DNA of 35,444 bases. It comes from an uncultured Roseburia sp. Lineage in GTDB: Bacteria > Bacillota > Clostridia > Lachnospirales > Lachnospiraceae. Position 1 is the stretch's first letter. Each line of letters starts with the position of its first letter. The position numbers and the translations under genes were made by a program. Under the pieces are notes generated by a model. That model had not been told where the DNA came from, did not search any database, and saw only the letters and a list, made by a program, of their open reading frames with translations. The DNA is taken from positions 1 to 35,444 of the forward strand of contig CAKREH010000033.1 in assembly GCA_934317215.1 (NCBI GenBank), in the 5' to 3' direction. Shown in pieces: positions 8,094 to 17,531 of the stretch.

Positions 8094-10337
8094 TTAAATT
8101 TCAAGTGTTTCTTTACACATAACATACATTTTATCCAGTTCTAAGGCAATTTTATATTTTCCCTTTGGAAATGCATCTTTCGCAAAAATCGTCTCAAACC
8201 CTGCGAGTGAAATGTCTTTGATCCCCGTATTAGCACTCTGTGGATCTGCAAAATCCTGGCGATAAAGCCTGGATGTGCTCACCGCATATACCTGCTGTTT
8301 TTCATCAATCAGAAGAATGTTCGTTTTGTTGCGGTTGTTGTTCTTTTTCTGCCTGTTAAAGATCCATCCGTTGATCTGGACATATTTTCCTTTTTCTTCC
8401 ACAAAGTCAACATGGTACGGCAGAATATCCTGTGTTTCATCCACCCTGCGATAGGATGCAAATTCCCTGCTCTGCACCGTTTTTACTTTTTTGTGCGCAG
8501 ATGCACTCTTCATATCTATGGAGAAATCCACTTTATCTGCAACAAGATTCGGGTTATAACACGGATCATATCCCTTTGCAAACATTGGATGTTTTTCATA
8601 TAGTCTCTGCATTTCTTTTGCCCTGCGCTCTTCTTTTTCCGCAGACGCACGGTCAAGTCCCCTGCTGACGGATTCATGGTGCACTAACACAACATCATTA
8701 CGGACTGTGTTGTAATATCCTGACTCAACCAGTCTGAAACACAGTGATACATCATTATAGGCAACCGGAAATCCCTCATCAAACCCTCCTGCCTCATCAA
8801 ACTTCTTGCGGTCTAACATCAGGCATGCACCGGTTACGGAACAATAATTGTAATCTAAAATATTTCTGCCAAAATAGAAGTTATACATATCACTTGCACC
8901 GTACAGACCATGCGCCGGTCCGATTGGCAGATTGATCACACCTGCATGCTGGATAATATTTCCATTCGGATAATATAACTTACAGCTTACCGCCCCGGAG
9001 TGAGGGAGCTGCGCCTGTCCGAGTAAAATAGACAGCCATCTGCCCGTATCTACCTCATAATGAGGATTATATTTATTGCCATCCTCAGTGACCTCGATAT
9101 CATCATTCAGGAAAAGTAAGAACTCTCCCTTTGCCGCCGCTGCACCTATGTTGCACATTCTTGAAAAATTAAATTCCATCGGCTGATACAGATATGTGAT
9201 CTTCTTTCCATTCTTCGTGTATCCGGCTACGGCATCTTCCACTTCTTTTTTGTTTTCTTCTTTGCTGCCGTTATCTACGATGACCACTTCAAAATTCGGA
9301 TATTCCGTATATTTAAAAATACCGCTCAGACACATTTTTAAGACTTCCGGATTATCCTTTGACGGGATAACAATGGAAACCAGCGGGTTTCCCTGTGGAT
9401 AATAAGTAACACGATACTGCGCAACCGCCGGTAAAAATGTGATATCTCCCTTTAATCCACGTCGTTCCAAAGCCTCTTTTTTTGCCTTTTCTGCAGCTTC
9501 CAATGCATACGGCTTTGCTGCAAGTGCATTTGCTGTGGATTCTTTACGCATACGCCAGTGATATAAAATCTTTGGAATATGTCCGATACGATTGGTTTTT
9601 TCCATCACACGGAGGACCAGATCATAATCCTGTGATCCCTCAAATCCTACCCGTACGCCGGAAAGTTCCTTAAGCAGTGTCGTCCGGTATACGGAAAGAT
9701 GGCATGTATACATAAATGACATGAAAGAATCCGGTGACCAGTCCGGTTTAAAAAACGGATTGTCACGTACCTTTCCCTCTTCGTCCGTCTTATCCTCATC
9801 TGTATAAATAAAATCCAGTGAAGGATCTTCATTTAATTTTTTAGCAATCTCATAAAGTGCATTCGGTGCATACAGGTCATCACAGTCACACAGAGCAACA
9901 AATTCCCCTTTTGCCGCATTGATGCCATCATTGGTAGCACGTGAAATATGTCCGTTTTTTTCTCTGTAGATAACTGTGATTCCCTTTTTGCCTTCATACT
10001 CTCCGAGTACTTTGCGCACCGATTTCTGTGTAGATGCATCATCCACCAGAATAATTTCATAATTTTTATATGTCTGCGCCAATACAGAATCGATACATTC
10101 CCTGAGCATACTGTCTTCTACATTATACACTGGTATCACAACAGAAAATAACGGATTATATTTCAGTTCCGCCACTTCAAAAATATCACTTTCATTTGCA
10201 TCGATCCATCTTCTGTATAAACTCTTGCGGAAAATGTTCTTCATATCTATTTTGGTTTTCACTTTATAGAAAAACATATCCGGTCCTTCATTTTTCCAGA
10301 TATAATACGCTTTCTTTACACGGGTTGCTAACATCAT
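8094..10337 (-). CDS. Two-domain GT2 glycosyltransferase
   Basis: A 747-residue protein with two complete GT2 domains. Domain A (about 62-270) has FSVVIPVYN, LVDDAS, DCDD (151-154) and GSQDYDLVLR. Domain B (about 318-570) has VSIVIPSKDNP, an intact FLNDD (409-413), SVTGACLMLDRKKFDEAGGF and YNDVSLCFRL. A C-terminal beta-rich piece (about 640-747) may be related to the N-terminal domain of the downstream glycosyltransferase. It likely assembles the glycan exported by the Wzm/Wzt pair. AGGAGG lies about 10 nt before the ATG; the next codon is also ATG and cannot be excluded as the start. Both halves appear catalytically competent, unlike the neighbour's second half. Confidence 0.87.
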   Translation of the reverse strand: MMLATRVKKAYYIWKNEGPDMFFYKVKTKIDMKNIFRKSLYRRWIDANESDIFEVAELKYNPLFSVVIPVYNVEDSMLRECIDSVLAQTYKNYEIILVDDASTQKSVRKVLGEYEGKKGITVIYREKNGHISRATNDGINAAKGEFVALCDCDDLYAPNALYEIAKKLNEDPSLDFIYTDEDKTDEEGKVRDNPFFKPDWSPDSFMSFMYTCHLSVYRTTLLKELSGVRVGFEGSQDYDLVLRVMEKTNRIGHIPKILYHWRMRKESTANALAAKPYALEAAEKAKKEALERRGLKGDITFLPAVAQYRVTYYPQGNPLVSIVIPSKDNPEVLKMCLSGIFKYTEYPNFEVVIVDNGSKEENKKEVEDAVAGYTKNGKKITYLYQPMEFNFSRMCNIGAAAAKGEFLLFLNDDIEVTEDGNKYNPHYEVDTGRWLSILLGQAQLPHSGAVSCKLYYPNGNIIQHAGVINLPIGPAHGLYGASDMYNFYFGRNILDYNYCSVTGACLMLDRKKFDEAGGFDEGFPVAYNDVSLCFRLVESGYYNTVRNDVVLVHHESVSRGLDRASAEKEERRAKEMQRLYEKHPMFAKGYDPCYNPNLVADKVDFSIDMKSASAHKKVKTVQSREFASYRRVDETQDILPYHVDFVEEKGKYVQINGWIFNRQKKNNNRNKTNILLIDEKQQVYAVSTSRLYRQDFADPQSANTGIKDISLAGFETIFAKDAFPKGKYKIALELDKMYVMCKETLEI

Positions 10338-10404
10338 GTAATGTTTTCCTCCTATATGCTGCTGTTATCTGCTGATCTTTCCTGTTTTGATATTGCTTTT
10401 AACA

Positions 10405-12237
10405 TCACTTTTTCAATATTCTTTTTGCAGTACGTTTCAGCCTGTTTTTACATTTTTCAAAAAATTCACTTTTCCGGTGCATCTTTACATGGCATACTAC
10501 CAGATCACGCTTAGATCCGCCAATGTTCCCGTTGAGTTTATGGATATCCTGCACAATCGATAAAAACCAGCCCTCACCAAACTGAAGATTTTTTCCAAGG
10601 TTAAACGACTGCTTTCCATAACGGGATGTATAGATATATCTGCGGTCTTTTCCATGCACATGCTGCTGAAACTGATCGTCCATCTTTCTAAAAAGCCGGA
10701 TCTTTGACTCTGCAATTTTAAACTCCGTCCAGAGATCCTGTTCGCTCATTTTGATGTAATGAATATTTTCGCTGTAATAATAATAAACTGTCCGGTAAAT
10801 CAGATATTCAACCGGTATCGGAAACTCAAACACCCATTCATAATCAAGGCAGACCAGACTGCCATCCGCTATTCTCACAAAATTACTCAGGATACTGTCA
10901 ATATTTGACACTTTAAGCGCCTTTGTGCCTTTGAAAACTTCACGGTCTGTTTCCTCTGAAAATGTGCCAAAGATTTCTTCGAATTCTCTCGTGAAAGTAA
11001 AATCAACCAGACATTCCGGCGTATTAAAATAACTGCCATAAATGCTGTCCACCGCATGATGCATCGCATTGAAAAAACGCTGTCTGTTTCTAAGACTCTC
11101 ATTCACTTCCTTTGCAAGACTCATCCCACTGACAAAAGGAAATACTGCACACCCATCTGCGTCTGACAAAATCTCTACCGGAACCGGTCCTGCCTTTAAC
11201 TGCAGCAGCCTGTCCCGGTTTGCAGAAAGTCCCGTTACATGGGAAACAGCTTCTTTGCGCAGCGCCTCTTTTTCTACATATCTGCTTCCATCTTTTTTCA
11301 GGATGATCTTCGTGCTAAGCTGATACTCCGGTGCTCTCTGTCTGTTGTACTTTGCATAGACCACCGTCCGTTCATCTGCTGTCTGCGGCACCCCGTTTCT
11401 ACTCACCACAAGAAATGAGTTGGCAAACTCTCCAAACATCCCATCCTGGCAGATAGAATCAAATACCAGACGCTCATCTAACAGTTCATAGCGATCCCTG
11501 TCATACGCAACACACGGATATCTGAGGCTGCCAAAAGACGGAAGGCTTTTGTCCGAATAGATCTCAGATGGAAGTTTTTCATCCGGCATCGGATAATAAA
11601 AATCGTTCTGTGAAAAACCTGCCTCTGTCAGCATCTGATCTAATGTCTTATGTGCAAATGTCCGCACATCATCCGCTGCCGCATAATTTTCAAGTCCATC
11701 AAAACATCTGCCGGTATGATCTTCCTTCGCACCCGCAAAATATTTCACGCCATATTTGTTTTCAATTGCCAGAAATAATCTGCCGCCCGGCTTTAAATAT
11801 GATTTTGCCCTGCGCAGCAGATCCATGTACGGGTCATCACCATCCCAGATACGTCCCGCATATCCAAACAGCCCTGTGATCGTCACATAATCAAACTTCT
11901 CTGCCATATCCACATGATATCGTTCATCCGTGACCACAGTCAGGTTTTCATATCTGCCATTTCTTTTTAAATTCACTTTTGCATCGCGTGCAGACGCCTC
12001 CACGGCAACCACACGCTTTACTTTTCTGCAGAAAAGACCCGTCAAGGCACCACACTCTGCTCCGATTTCAAGCAGTGATGCCTGCGGATCAAACGGATAC
12101 CACTCCAGAAGATTTTCACGGATATCCGACAGCTGGTAAAGCACCTGCCAGGAATCATTCCCTAACAGGCATTTTTCTTTCTCCGCCGGACTTTCCACCG
12201 CATGGAGCAGTATGTTTTCCACATTTTCATCAATCAT
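10405..12237 (-). CDS. SAM methyltransferase-kinase fusion, WbdD-like
   Basis: A 610-residue two-domain protein. Residues about 30-215 are a class I SAM methyltransferase: motif I LLEIGAECGALTG (55-67), then VVAVEAS and the later KPGGRLFLAIEN (149-160). Residues about 290-500 look like a protein-kinase or APH-type phosphotransferase: D447-x4-N452 (DSILSN) is the catalytic-loop pattern and LDYEW (464-468) the metal-binding DYE. The C-terminal tail is basic. A methyltransferase joined to a kinase is the architecture of WbdD, which caps and ends O9a-type polymannose in E. coli. The start overlaps the end of the Wzt gene by 8 bp. The WbdD parallel is inferred from architecture and neighbourhood; overall similarity was not measured. 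Confidence 0.7.
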   Translation of the reverse strand: MIDENVENILLHAVESPAEKEKCLLGNDSWQVLYQLSDIRENLLEWYPFDPQASLLEIGAECGALTGLFCRKVKRVVAVEASARDAKVNLKRNGRYENLTVVTDERYHVDMAEKFDYVTITGLFGYAGRIWDGDDPYMDLLRRAKSYLKPGGRLFLAIENKYGVKYFAGAKEDHTGRCFDGLENYAAADDVRTFAHKTLDQMLTEAGFSQNDFYYPMPDEKLPSEIYSDKSLPSFGSLRYPCVAYDRDRYELLDERLVFDSICQDGMFGEFANSFLVVSRNGVPQTADERTVVYAKYNRQRAPEYQLSTKIILKKDGSRYVEKEALRKEAVSHVTGLSANRDRLLQLKAGPVPVEILSDADGCAVFPFVSGMSLAKEVNESLRNRQRFFNAMHHAVDSIYGSYFNTPECLVDFTFTREFEEIFGTFSEETDREVFKGTKALKVSNIDSILSNFVRIADGSLVCLDYEWVFEFPIPVEYLIYRTVYYYYSENIHYIKMSEQDLWTEFKIAESKIRLFRKMDDQFQQHVHGKDRRYIYTSRYGKQSFNLGKNLQFGEGWFLSIVQDIHKLNGNIGGSKRDLVVCHVKMHRKSEFFEKCKNRLKRTAKRILKK

Positions 12238-13513
12238 GCTTTACCCTTTCCACAGTTACTTCAGAATCCATGTCAAAAGTTCCCACCGTATTCTGCTCGG
12301 ATACGATCGTTAAGTTTGCCACATCATAATGTCTGTCGTAGACGGTGAACTGTCCGTTTTCATAGCCGGTGCAGCCAAAGGAAACCAGATAATCGCCGCC
12401 CTGCAGCAACGCTTTCTGTTTGAATGTTACCACATACTGCTCACCTTTTTTTGCAAGTGGGAAATCCACTTTTTCAAACATCGTATTGGTTCCGGTGATT
12501 TCTGCACCTCTTGCATTCTTTACCGTATAAGTCAGGATCGGATATTCGATATCCTCGTAAAATTCTACTTTTACTTTAAAGCTGAAATTGCTCTTTTTCA
12601 GAATCATTCCGCTGACACGGCCATTTTCATCAAAAATACCAAAGTCAATGATTTTTGCCTTTCCATTGCCATAGATCGTATTTTTATCATTCAAAGATAA
12701 CTGGGACATCCAGCTTCCCTTTTCCACCTTAAGGGCTGTTTTCTTTTCTTTCTCCGTTTCACTCTCATTCTCATCATACTGGTTGACAAGAATCTTTTTA
12801 TATATATCTACCATCTGCTTCGGTTTGCCCTCCTGGACAACCTTGCCATGATTTAACAGCACTACTTTGTCGCAGTACTTGATCACACTGCTCATATCAT
12901 GTGTTACAAGCAGAATCGTAGTTCCATTCTTTTTGATATCATCCATTTTTTTGAAGCAGCGTGACTGGAAATAAATATCTCCTACGCTGAGTGCTTCATC
13001 TACTACCAGAATATCCGGCTCGACATTAATTGCAAGTGCAAATGCCAGTCTTGCAAACATACCACTCGAATATGTCTTTACCGGCTGATACACATAGTCG
13101 CCGATTCCTGCAAATTCAAGGATCTCAGGAACTTTCTTTTCCATCTGTTCCTTTGTGTACCCCATAAGGGTTCCATTAAAATAAATATTTTCCAGTCCGG
13201 TATATTCCCCGTTAAAACCGGCTCCTAATTCAAGGAGTGCGGAAACTTTTCCATTTACTTCGATCTGTCCATCACTCGGAGTCAATACTCCGGTGAGTAA
13301 TTTTAGGAGAGTTGATTTTCCGGCTCCGTTTGTTCCGATCAAACCAACCGTCTCGCCCTTTTTCACTGTAAAATTCACATCAGAGAGCGCATAAAACTCA
13401 TCATAATTTTTCTTCCGCGTCAAATGCAGTGCATCTTTTAAACGGTCTGCCTTGCCACGATACAATTTATAAACTTTTGAAATGTGTTCGACACTGATTG
13501 CATATTCACTCAT
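12230..13513 (-). CDS. wzt: Wzt-like polysaccharide ABC ATPase with C-terminal domain
   Basis: A 427-residue ATPase of the polysaccharide/teichoic acid exporter family. The nucleotide-binding domain shows Walker A GTNGAGKST (60-68), signature YSSGMFARL (148-156), Walker B ILVVDEAL (168-175) and the H-loop VTHD (203-206). Beyond residue about 265 there is a beta-rich extension (to 427). In Wzt proteins of E. coli O8/O9a such an extension binds the capped end of the glycan before export. TagH or RgpD homologues without a carbohydrate-binding tail are shorter, so the extension hints at end-group recognition. The permease gene lies 44 nt upstream and the methyltransferase-kinase gene overlaps downstream. 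Confidence 0.87.
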   Translation of the reverse strand: MSEYAISVEHISKVYKLYRGKADRLKDALHLTRKKNYDEFYALSDVNFTVKKGETVGLIGTNGAGKSTLLKLLTGVLTPSDGQIEVNGKVSALLELGAGFNGEYTGLENIYFNGTLMGYTKEQMEKKVPEILEFAGIGDYVYQPVKTYSSGMFARLAFALAINVEPDILVVDEALSVGDIYFQSRCFKKMDDIKKNGTTILLVTHDMSSVIKYCDKVVLLNHGKVVQEGKPKQMVDIYKKILVNQYDENESETEKEKKTALKVEKGSWMSQLSLNDKNTIYGNGKAKIIDFGIFDENGRVSGMILKKSNFSFKVKVEFYEDIEYPILTYTVKNARGAEITGTNTMFEKVDFPLAKKGEQYVVTFKQKALLQGGDYLVSFGCTGYENGQFTVYDRHYDVANLTIVSEQNTVGTFDMDSEVTVERVKHD

Positions 13514-13557
13514 GGTAAATCTCTTTCTTTTCTTTTAATCTGTGTTTGATCCAGACA

Positions 13558-14403
13558 TTAAAGTACATCTGAAAAGTGCGGTTTTAATCTGACAAAAATG
13601 CTGCTTCCTATAATAAACAGCAGCACCGTTACAACCCAGAAATATACGGTGAGCCCCATATTATCCCAAAACCATACATGGTTGATCATCGCATCCCTGT
13701 ATCCATTTACAATGTAATACATCGGGTTTAAACGAATAATTCCGATCAAAACCGGATGTCTGTCAGCAACCAGCGCATCCTGCCACATGATCGGTGTGAT
13801 CCAGATAAACACCTGCATAAAAATATTTACGAGCTGTCCTAAATCCCTGAAAAACAATACGACAGAACTCGTTGCAAGTACACAGGATATTGAAAAACAC
13901 CACAGGGCAAATATATAATACGGTATCTGTAACATATACAGGTCAGGGAAATGACCTGTCCCCGCAAAAATAAGCAACGTAAACAACAGTAAGATCAGGT
14001 GGATAAATGTGGCAGTAACCAGCTTTACAACAGGAAGGATACTGACATTAAACACGATCTTCTTTACCAGATATGCATACTCTAACAGGACACTTGTGCC
14101 GCTGGTCAGAATCTCCGAGAATAAAAACCATGGGATCAGCCCTGATATCAGCCATAATACATAAGGATATCCATTCACATCAGCACCGCCTCCACGCATA
14201 CCAACTGTAAACACAAACCAATATACACATATGGTAATAATCGGACTCACAAATGCCCATAAAATACCAAAATAAGAATCAGCGAATCTTTTTTTCAAAT
14301 CGTTCTTAGAAAGTTCCGAGATCAGCTTAAGGTTTCCGAAAATATCCCTTATCATACTGATTGCTGCCGGTTTATTTTCTTTTTTTGCGGCACTAATAAT
14401 CAT
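13558..14403 (-). CDS. wzm: Wzm-like ABC-2 polysaccharide permease
   Basis: A 281-residue ABC-2 transporter permease with about six membrane spans. The N-terminus LISELSKNDLKKRFADSYFG followed by LGILWAFVSPI-like sequence, and the C-terminal LNPMYYIVNGYRD, are typical of the Wzm/TagG/RgpC group. It pairs with the adjacent ATPase to export an undecaprenyl-linked glycan. It is the first gene of the core cluster. A TGAGGA ribosome site precedes the ATG. The 118-nt upstream gap holds a hairpin (14430-14461) and no strong promoter, so transcription could come partly from readthrough. Confidence 0.88.
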   Translation of the reverse strand: MIISAAKKENKPAAISMIRDIFGNLKLISELSKNDLKKRFADSYFGILWAFVSPIITICVYWFVFTVGMRGGGADVNGYPYVLWLISGLIPWFLFSEILTSGTSVLLEYAYLVKKIVFNVSILPVVKLVTATFIHLILLLFTLLIFAGTGHFPDLYMLQIPYYIFALWCFSISCVLATSSVVLFFRDLGQLVNIFMQVFIWITPIMWQDALVADRHPVLIGIIRLNPMYYIVNGYRDAMINHVWFWDNMGLTVYFWVVTVLLFIIGSSIFVRLKPHFSDVL

Positions 14404-14429
14404 TCAATCGTTTCCTCATTTCATATTTT

Positions 14430-14461
14430 AAGGAAGCCAGCCAAAAGCGACCGGCTTCCTT
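14430..14461. terminator. Hairpin between secreted-protein gene and wzm
   Basis: AAGGAAGCC (14430-14438) pairs with GGCTTCCTT (14453-14461) around a 14-nt loop. The U-tract is strong on the + strand (TTTTTGTTTT) but only about three U on the - strand, the direction of the flanking genes. It may therefore be a leaky terminator or attenuator in front of the glycan operon. Confidence 0.5.
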
Positions 14462-14521
14462 TTTGTTTTACATACTGCTTTTTATTTTTTTCTGCAAAGT
14501 ATTGATCATACTTTTTACTGT

Positions 14522-15874
14522 TTAGAAAAACTGGAAAATACCGGATGCTCTCTCGTAATCGCTGTCCCAGTCTCCGTGTAAATCTGTGATCGTTCCTGTA
14601 AATCTGATCGTATTCGTTTTCTTGTCAAATTTTCCCTTGATTCCAGGATTTGAATCTTTCTTTTCCCATTCTAACTTTCTGAGATCCTCATCACCAAGGA
14701 CTTTCATATTTGCTGCTCCGTCCTCCTTGCAGCCGAGTTTGATGTTGGAGAATTCTACATTGACTTTATCACCATTGAGTCTTCCTGCTGCCTCAATTCT
14801 GAACCATGCAAGATTTTTCATGCTCTCCTGATAACAGCTGCCAATCTTTTTATAATCGACATAAACATCTACATAACCGTTTCCGTTGGAAACCATCATC
14901 AGGTGATAGGTTTTATCCCTCTGTAACTCAACATTATTTGGTCTGATGTAAGTCTGTCCGCCGGAAGCATTCGATGAAATATTCTCGATCAATGCCATGG
15001 TTTTACCGGTATACGGTGACACTGCATGCTCATCAAACTGCATACCAAAAGATACAGCTGAAGTTGCATTTCCCATTACAAGTTTTGCGTGATATCCGGT
15101 ACCGGAACCGCTTAATTTTACATCCGCCTCAATTCCGGCTGCATTTTTTGCTTTCAGGTTTGTCAGTGTATAGCCCTTTTTAACTTTTACAGTTTTGACT
15201 GTACTCCAGTCACTGGATAATGTATCCCCCTTCTTATAGCAGCGGACTCTGACATAATATGTCTTATCCGGTACAACACGCAGTAACGTCGCAGTTGTAA
15301 TATTTTTATCTGTCACCGTTTTTGAGAATGTCTGGCGCACACCTTTTTTGTCAGTCTCTTTAAATTTTTTGTCAGTGGAATACTGGATCTCATAACGTCC
15401 TATACTGTCGTTTTTCGAATATTTCACTGTGATCGCTGACGGTGTGGATGTCAGTTTTTTAATGTTTGGTGCGGTCAACTTCCACTGTGCATACAGTGTG
15501 ATCTGTGTTCCGTTGTTTGCCTTTGTTGCAAGTGATGACACATCTGCTTTGTCTTTATAAACAACTTCCCCGCTTTTTGATGTTGACCAGCCGGTAAATG
15601 TATAGCCGCTCTTCTTATAAGCATTCTTTTTCAGTTTCGTACTCTTGCCCGATTTGACGGTAATTTTATCCATGGTACCTTTTCCGCCATTGCCATGGAA
15701 TTTAATCTTCACCGAATAAGCCTTTGCATCTGTCTTTCCAGCTGCTCTCGTGGTCTCTGCTGTCTCGGACACTGCAGCCTGACTGACATCTGCAGCATAA
15801 GAAACCTGTGCACCAACTGTCAGTACCAGTGCACATGCTAATCCTGCACACCATACATGCAATCTCTTTCTCAT
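14522..15874 (-). CDS. Secreted InlB-repeat/FN3 protein with lectin-like C-terminus
   Basis: A 450-residue secreted protein. The basic N-terminus and hydrophobic core end at QVSYAAD, a good signal-peptidase site. An InlB B-repeat-type domain follows (GYTFTGWSTSKSG to LYAQW), then an FN3-like domain (IKKLTSTPSAITVKY to SDWSTVKTVKV), then about 200 residues predicted here to be a beta-sandwich lectin-like domain (GIEADVKLSGSGTGYHAKLV, VDVYVDYKKIG). No LPXTG or membrane anchor is seen. GGAGG is one base from a first ATG and 8 nt from a second (ATG-AGA-ATG), so the second ATG (15874) is chosen. The upstream paralogue shares every domain. A role at the cell surface is inferred. Confidence 0.75.
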   Translation of the reverse strand: MRKRLHVWCAGLACALVLTVGAQVSYAADVSQAAVSETAETTRAAGKTDAKAYSVKIKFHGNGGKGTMDKITVKSGKSTKLKKNAYKKSGYTFTGWSTSKSGEVVYKDKADVSSLATKANNGTQITLYAQWKLTAPNIKKLTSTPSAITVKYSKNDSIGRYEIQYSTDKKFKETDKKGVRQTFSKTVTDKNITTATLLRVVPDKTYYVRVRCYKKGDTLSSDWSTVKTVKVKKGYTLTNLKAKNAAGIEADVKLSGSGTGYHAKLVMGNATSAVSFGMQFDEHAVSPYTGKTMALIENISSNASGGQTYIRPNNVELQRDKTYHLMMVSNGNGYVDVYVDYKKIGSCYQESMKNLAWFRIEAAGRLNGDKVNVEFSNIKLGCKEDGAANMKVLGDEDLRKLEWEKKDSNPGIKGKFDKKTNTIRFTGTITDLHGDWDSDYERASGIFQFF

Positions 15875-15924
15875 TCTCATACCTCCATGCTTCTTTTGTC
15901 TTCAAATACTACATAGATGAAACT

Positions 15925-15953
15925 ATTATAACCCTATAACCTGCCAATTTCAA
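15925..15953 (-). promoter_or_regulatory. Sigma-A promoter of secreted paralogue 1
   Basis: On the minus strand TTGAAA (15953-15948), a 17-nt spacer and a perfect TATAAT (15930-15925) lie about 50 nt before the start codon. Confidence 0.85.
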
Positions 15954-15979
15954 CAAAAACTTAGTCTGCCGGAAAGCCA

Positions 15980-17296
15980 TTATTTCACATGAAGCACATA
16001 AGATACTCCATTGTATGCGCTGTCCCAGTCTCCCTGAAGATTTGTGATATTTCCATAAAGGCGGACGGTGTTTGTCTTTTTATTATATTTGCATTTTAAT
16101 CCGGCATTTGTCCGGTCATGTCTGCATCCCTGATAGTCCTGTGTATTTTTGATCGTTTTTAATCCGTAATACCGATCTTTGCTCTGTATATTGGCAAACT
16201 CTGCATCCACTCCGTCACCGTTTAATCTTCCGGATACCTCGATCCATAAATAAATGTTTCCCTTTGCAAGATTTGGCTGGCTGAAACCGCCGATTCTTTT
16301 ATAATCCACATATACATCACCATTGCCTTTCGCATCACAGGTGATCATCAGATGATAAACCTTATTAAGCTGGAACTCGAAATCGCTCGGTCTTACATAC
16401 TGCTGCCCGCCCGGAGCGTTTGAAGCAACATTTTCGATCAGCGCCATATTTCTTGAACCATACGGATTTGCTGCACCCACATCATACTGCATACCAAAGG
16501 ACACTGCGGACGTCGGTGTACCAATTACTAATTTTGCATGATAACCGCTTCCGGATCCGTTTAATTTTACATCTGCCTCAATACCATATACTGCCTTGGT
16601 GTTCATCAGTGTTTTGCCGTTTTTCACCTGGACAGACGATACACTGCTCCAGTCACTGGTCCATACTTCTGTATAACCCTTAATCTTATAACATCTGATC
16701 CGGACAAAATATTTTTTGCCCGGTTTCACCTGAAACAGTCTGGCACTGGTTTCTTTTTTTCCTGCAGTTTCAACAACTACATTTTTCTTAAAATTTTTGT
16801 CAGTGGAATACTCGATCCGGTACCCGGAAATACCGTTTACTTTATTAAATGTAATATCGATGTAAGAAGGTGTTTTTGACGTCACTTTTTTTAATTTCGG
16901 TGCCGGCAGTTTCCACTGTGCATACAGTGTGATCGTTTCGCCGTCATTTTCCTCCGTTGCAAGCTTTGAAGCATCTGCACGATTCTCATATTTTACCGCA
17001 CCATTTGCTTCTAATGACCAGCCAATAAACTTGCAGCTGCCGTTTGTAAAAGCGTTCTTTGACAATTTTACCTGTTTTCCGGATTTTACAACCTGTTTTT
17101 CCATGGAACCTGTTCCACCATTTGCCTTGAATTTAATGGTGACCTTATAAGCAGGTTTTTTTGTCTGTGCTGCCTCTTTCGTAGTTTCCTCCAGCGTGTC
17201 TGTCGGATCCTGTGATGCGTACGTCATCTGTGTACCAAGCATCAACACCAGTGCAAATACCAGCACTGCATAACCCAGTTGCAATTTTCTTTTCAT
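15980..17296 (-). CDS. Secreted InlB-repeat/FN3 protein, paralogue of neighbour
   Basis: A 438-residue secreted protein with a signal peptide (MKRKLQLGYAVLVFALVLML, cleavage near TYAS), an InlB-type repeat (KFIGWSLEANGAVKYENRAD to LYAQW), an FN3-like domain with VRIRCYKIKGYTEVWTSDWS, and a lectin-like C-terminal domain ending NLQGDWDSAYNGVSYVLHVK. It is a tandem duplicate of the downstream gene: the lectin-like part shows long near-identical stretches (ADVKLNGSGSGYHAKLVIG, MALIENV). The leader GGAGGTATGAGAATG is the same as in the paralogue, so the second ATG at 17296 is the start. No wall anchor is visible. The function is unknown; sugar or wall binding is possible. Confidence 0.75.
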   Translation of the reverse strand: MKRKLQLGYAVLVFALVLMLGTQMTYASQDPTDTLEETTKEAAQTKKPAYKVTIKFKANGGTGSMEKQVVKSGKQVKLSKNAFTNGSCKFIGWSLEANGAVKYENRADASKLATEENDGETITLYAQWKLPAPKLKKVTSKTPSYIDITFNKVNGISGYRIEYSTDKNFKKNVVVETAGKKETSARLFQVKPGKKYFVRIRCYKIKGYTEVWTSDWSSVSSVQVKNGKTLMNTKAVYGIEADVKLNGSGSGYHAKLVIGTPTSAVSFGMQYDVGAANPYGSRNMALIENVASNAPGGQQYVRPSDFEFQLNKVYHLMITCDAKGNGDVYVDYKRIGGFSQPNLAKGNIYLWIEVSGRLNGDGVDAEFANIQSKDRYYGLKTIKNTQDYQGCRHDRTNAGLKCKYNKKTNTVRLYGNITNLQGDWDSAYNGVSYVLHVK

Positions 17297-17329
17297 TCTC
17301 ATACCTCCATTTGTATAATATTTAATTTT

Positions 17330-17358
17330 AATATACTTCCAAAACAGATCCTGTTCAA
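17330..17358 (-). promoter_or_regulatory. Sigma-A promoter of secreted paralogue 2
   Basis: On the minus strand TTGAAC (17358-17353), a 17-nt spacer and TATATT (17335-17330) precede the start codon by about 35 nt. The element matches that of the paralogue in type and placement. Confidence 0.8.
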
Positions 17359-17380
17359 CAATAAATTTCATTTTTCATGA

Positions 17381-17428
17381 AAAAACTAAAAAAACTGCCA
17401 TTTCATGTTGGCTTCATGAAACGGCAGT
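17381..17428 (-). terminator. Rho-independent terminator of kdgK
   Basis: Stem ACTGCC-A-TTTCATG (17394-17407) with CATGAAA-C-GGCAGT (17415-17428), one internal mismatch and a 7-nt loop. On the minus strand it is followed by a run of T. It ends transcription from kdgK. The 100 nt between it and the kdgK stop hold no gene. Confidence 0.8.
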
Positions 17429-17531
17429 CCACTGTTTTGTGCACAGCCTGAATGGGTAAAAAGACTGCACATTCCCTGCTTGTCACAGGTGTTATATTAA
17501 ATTAGGGAAAGGAATTAACAAAATGATTTTA

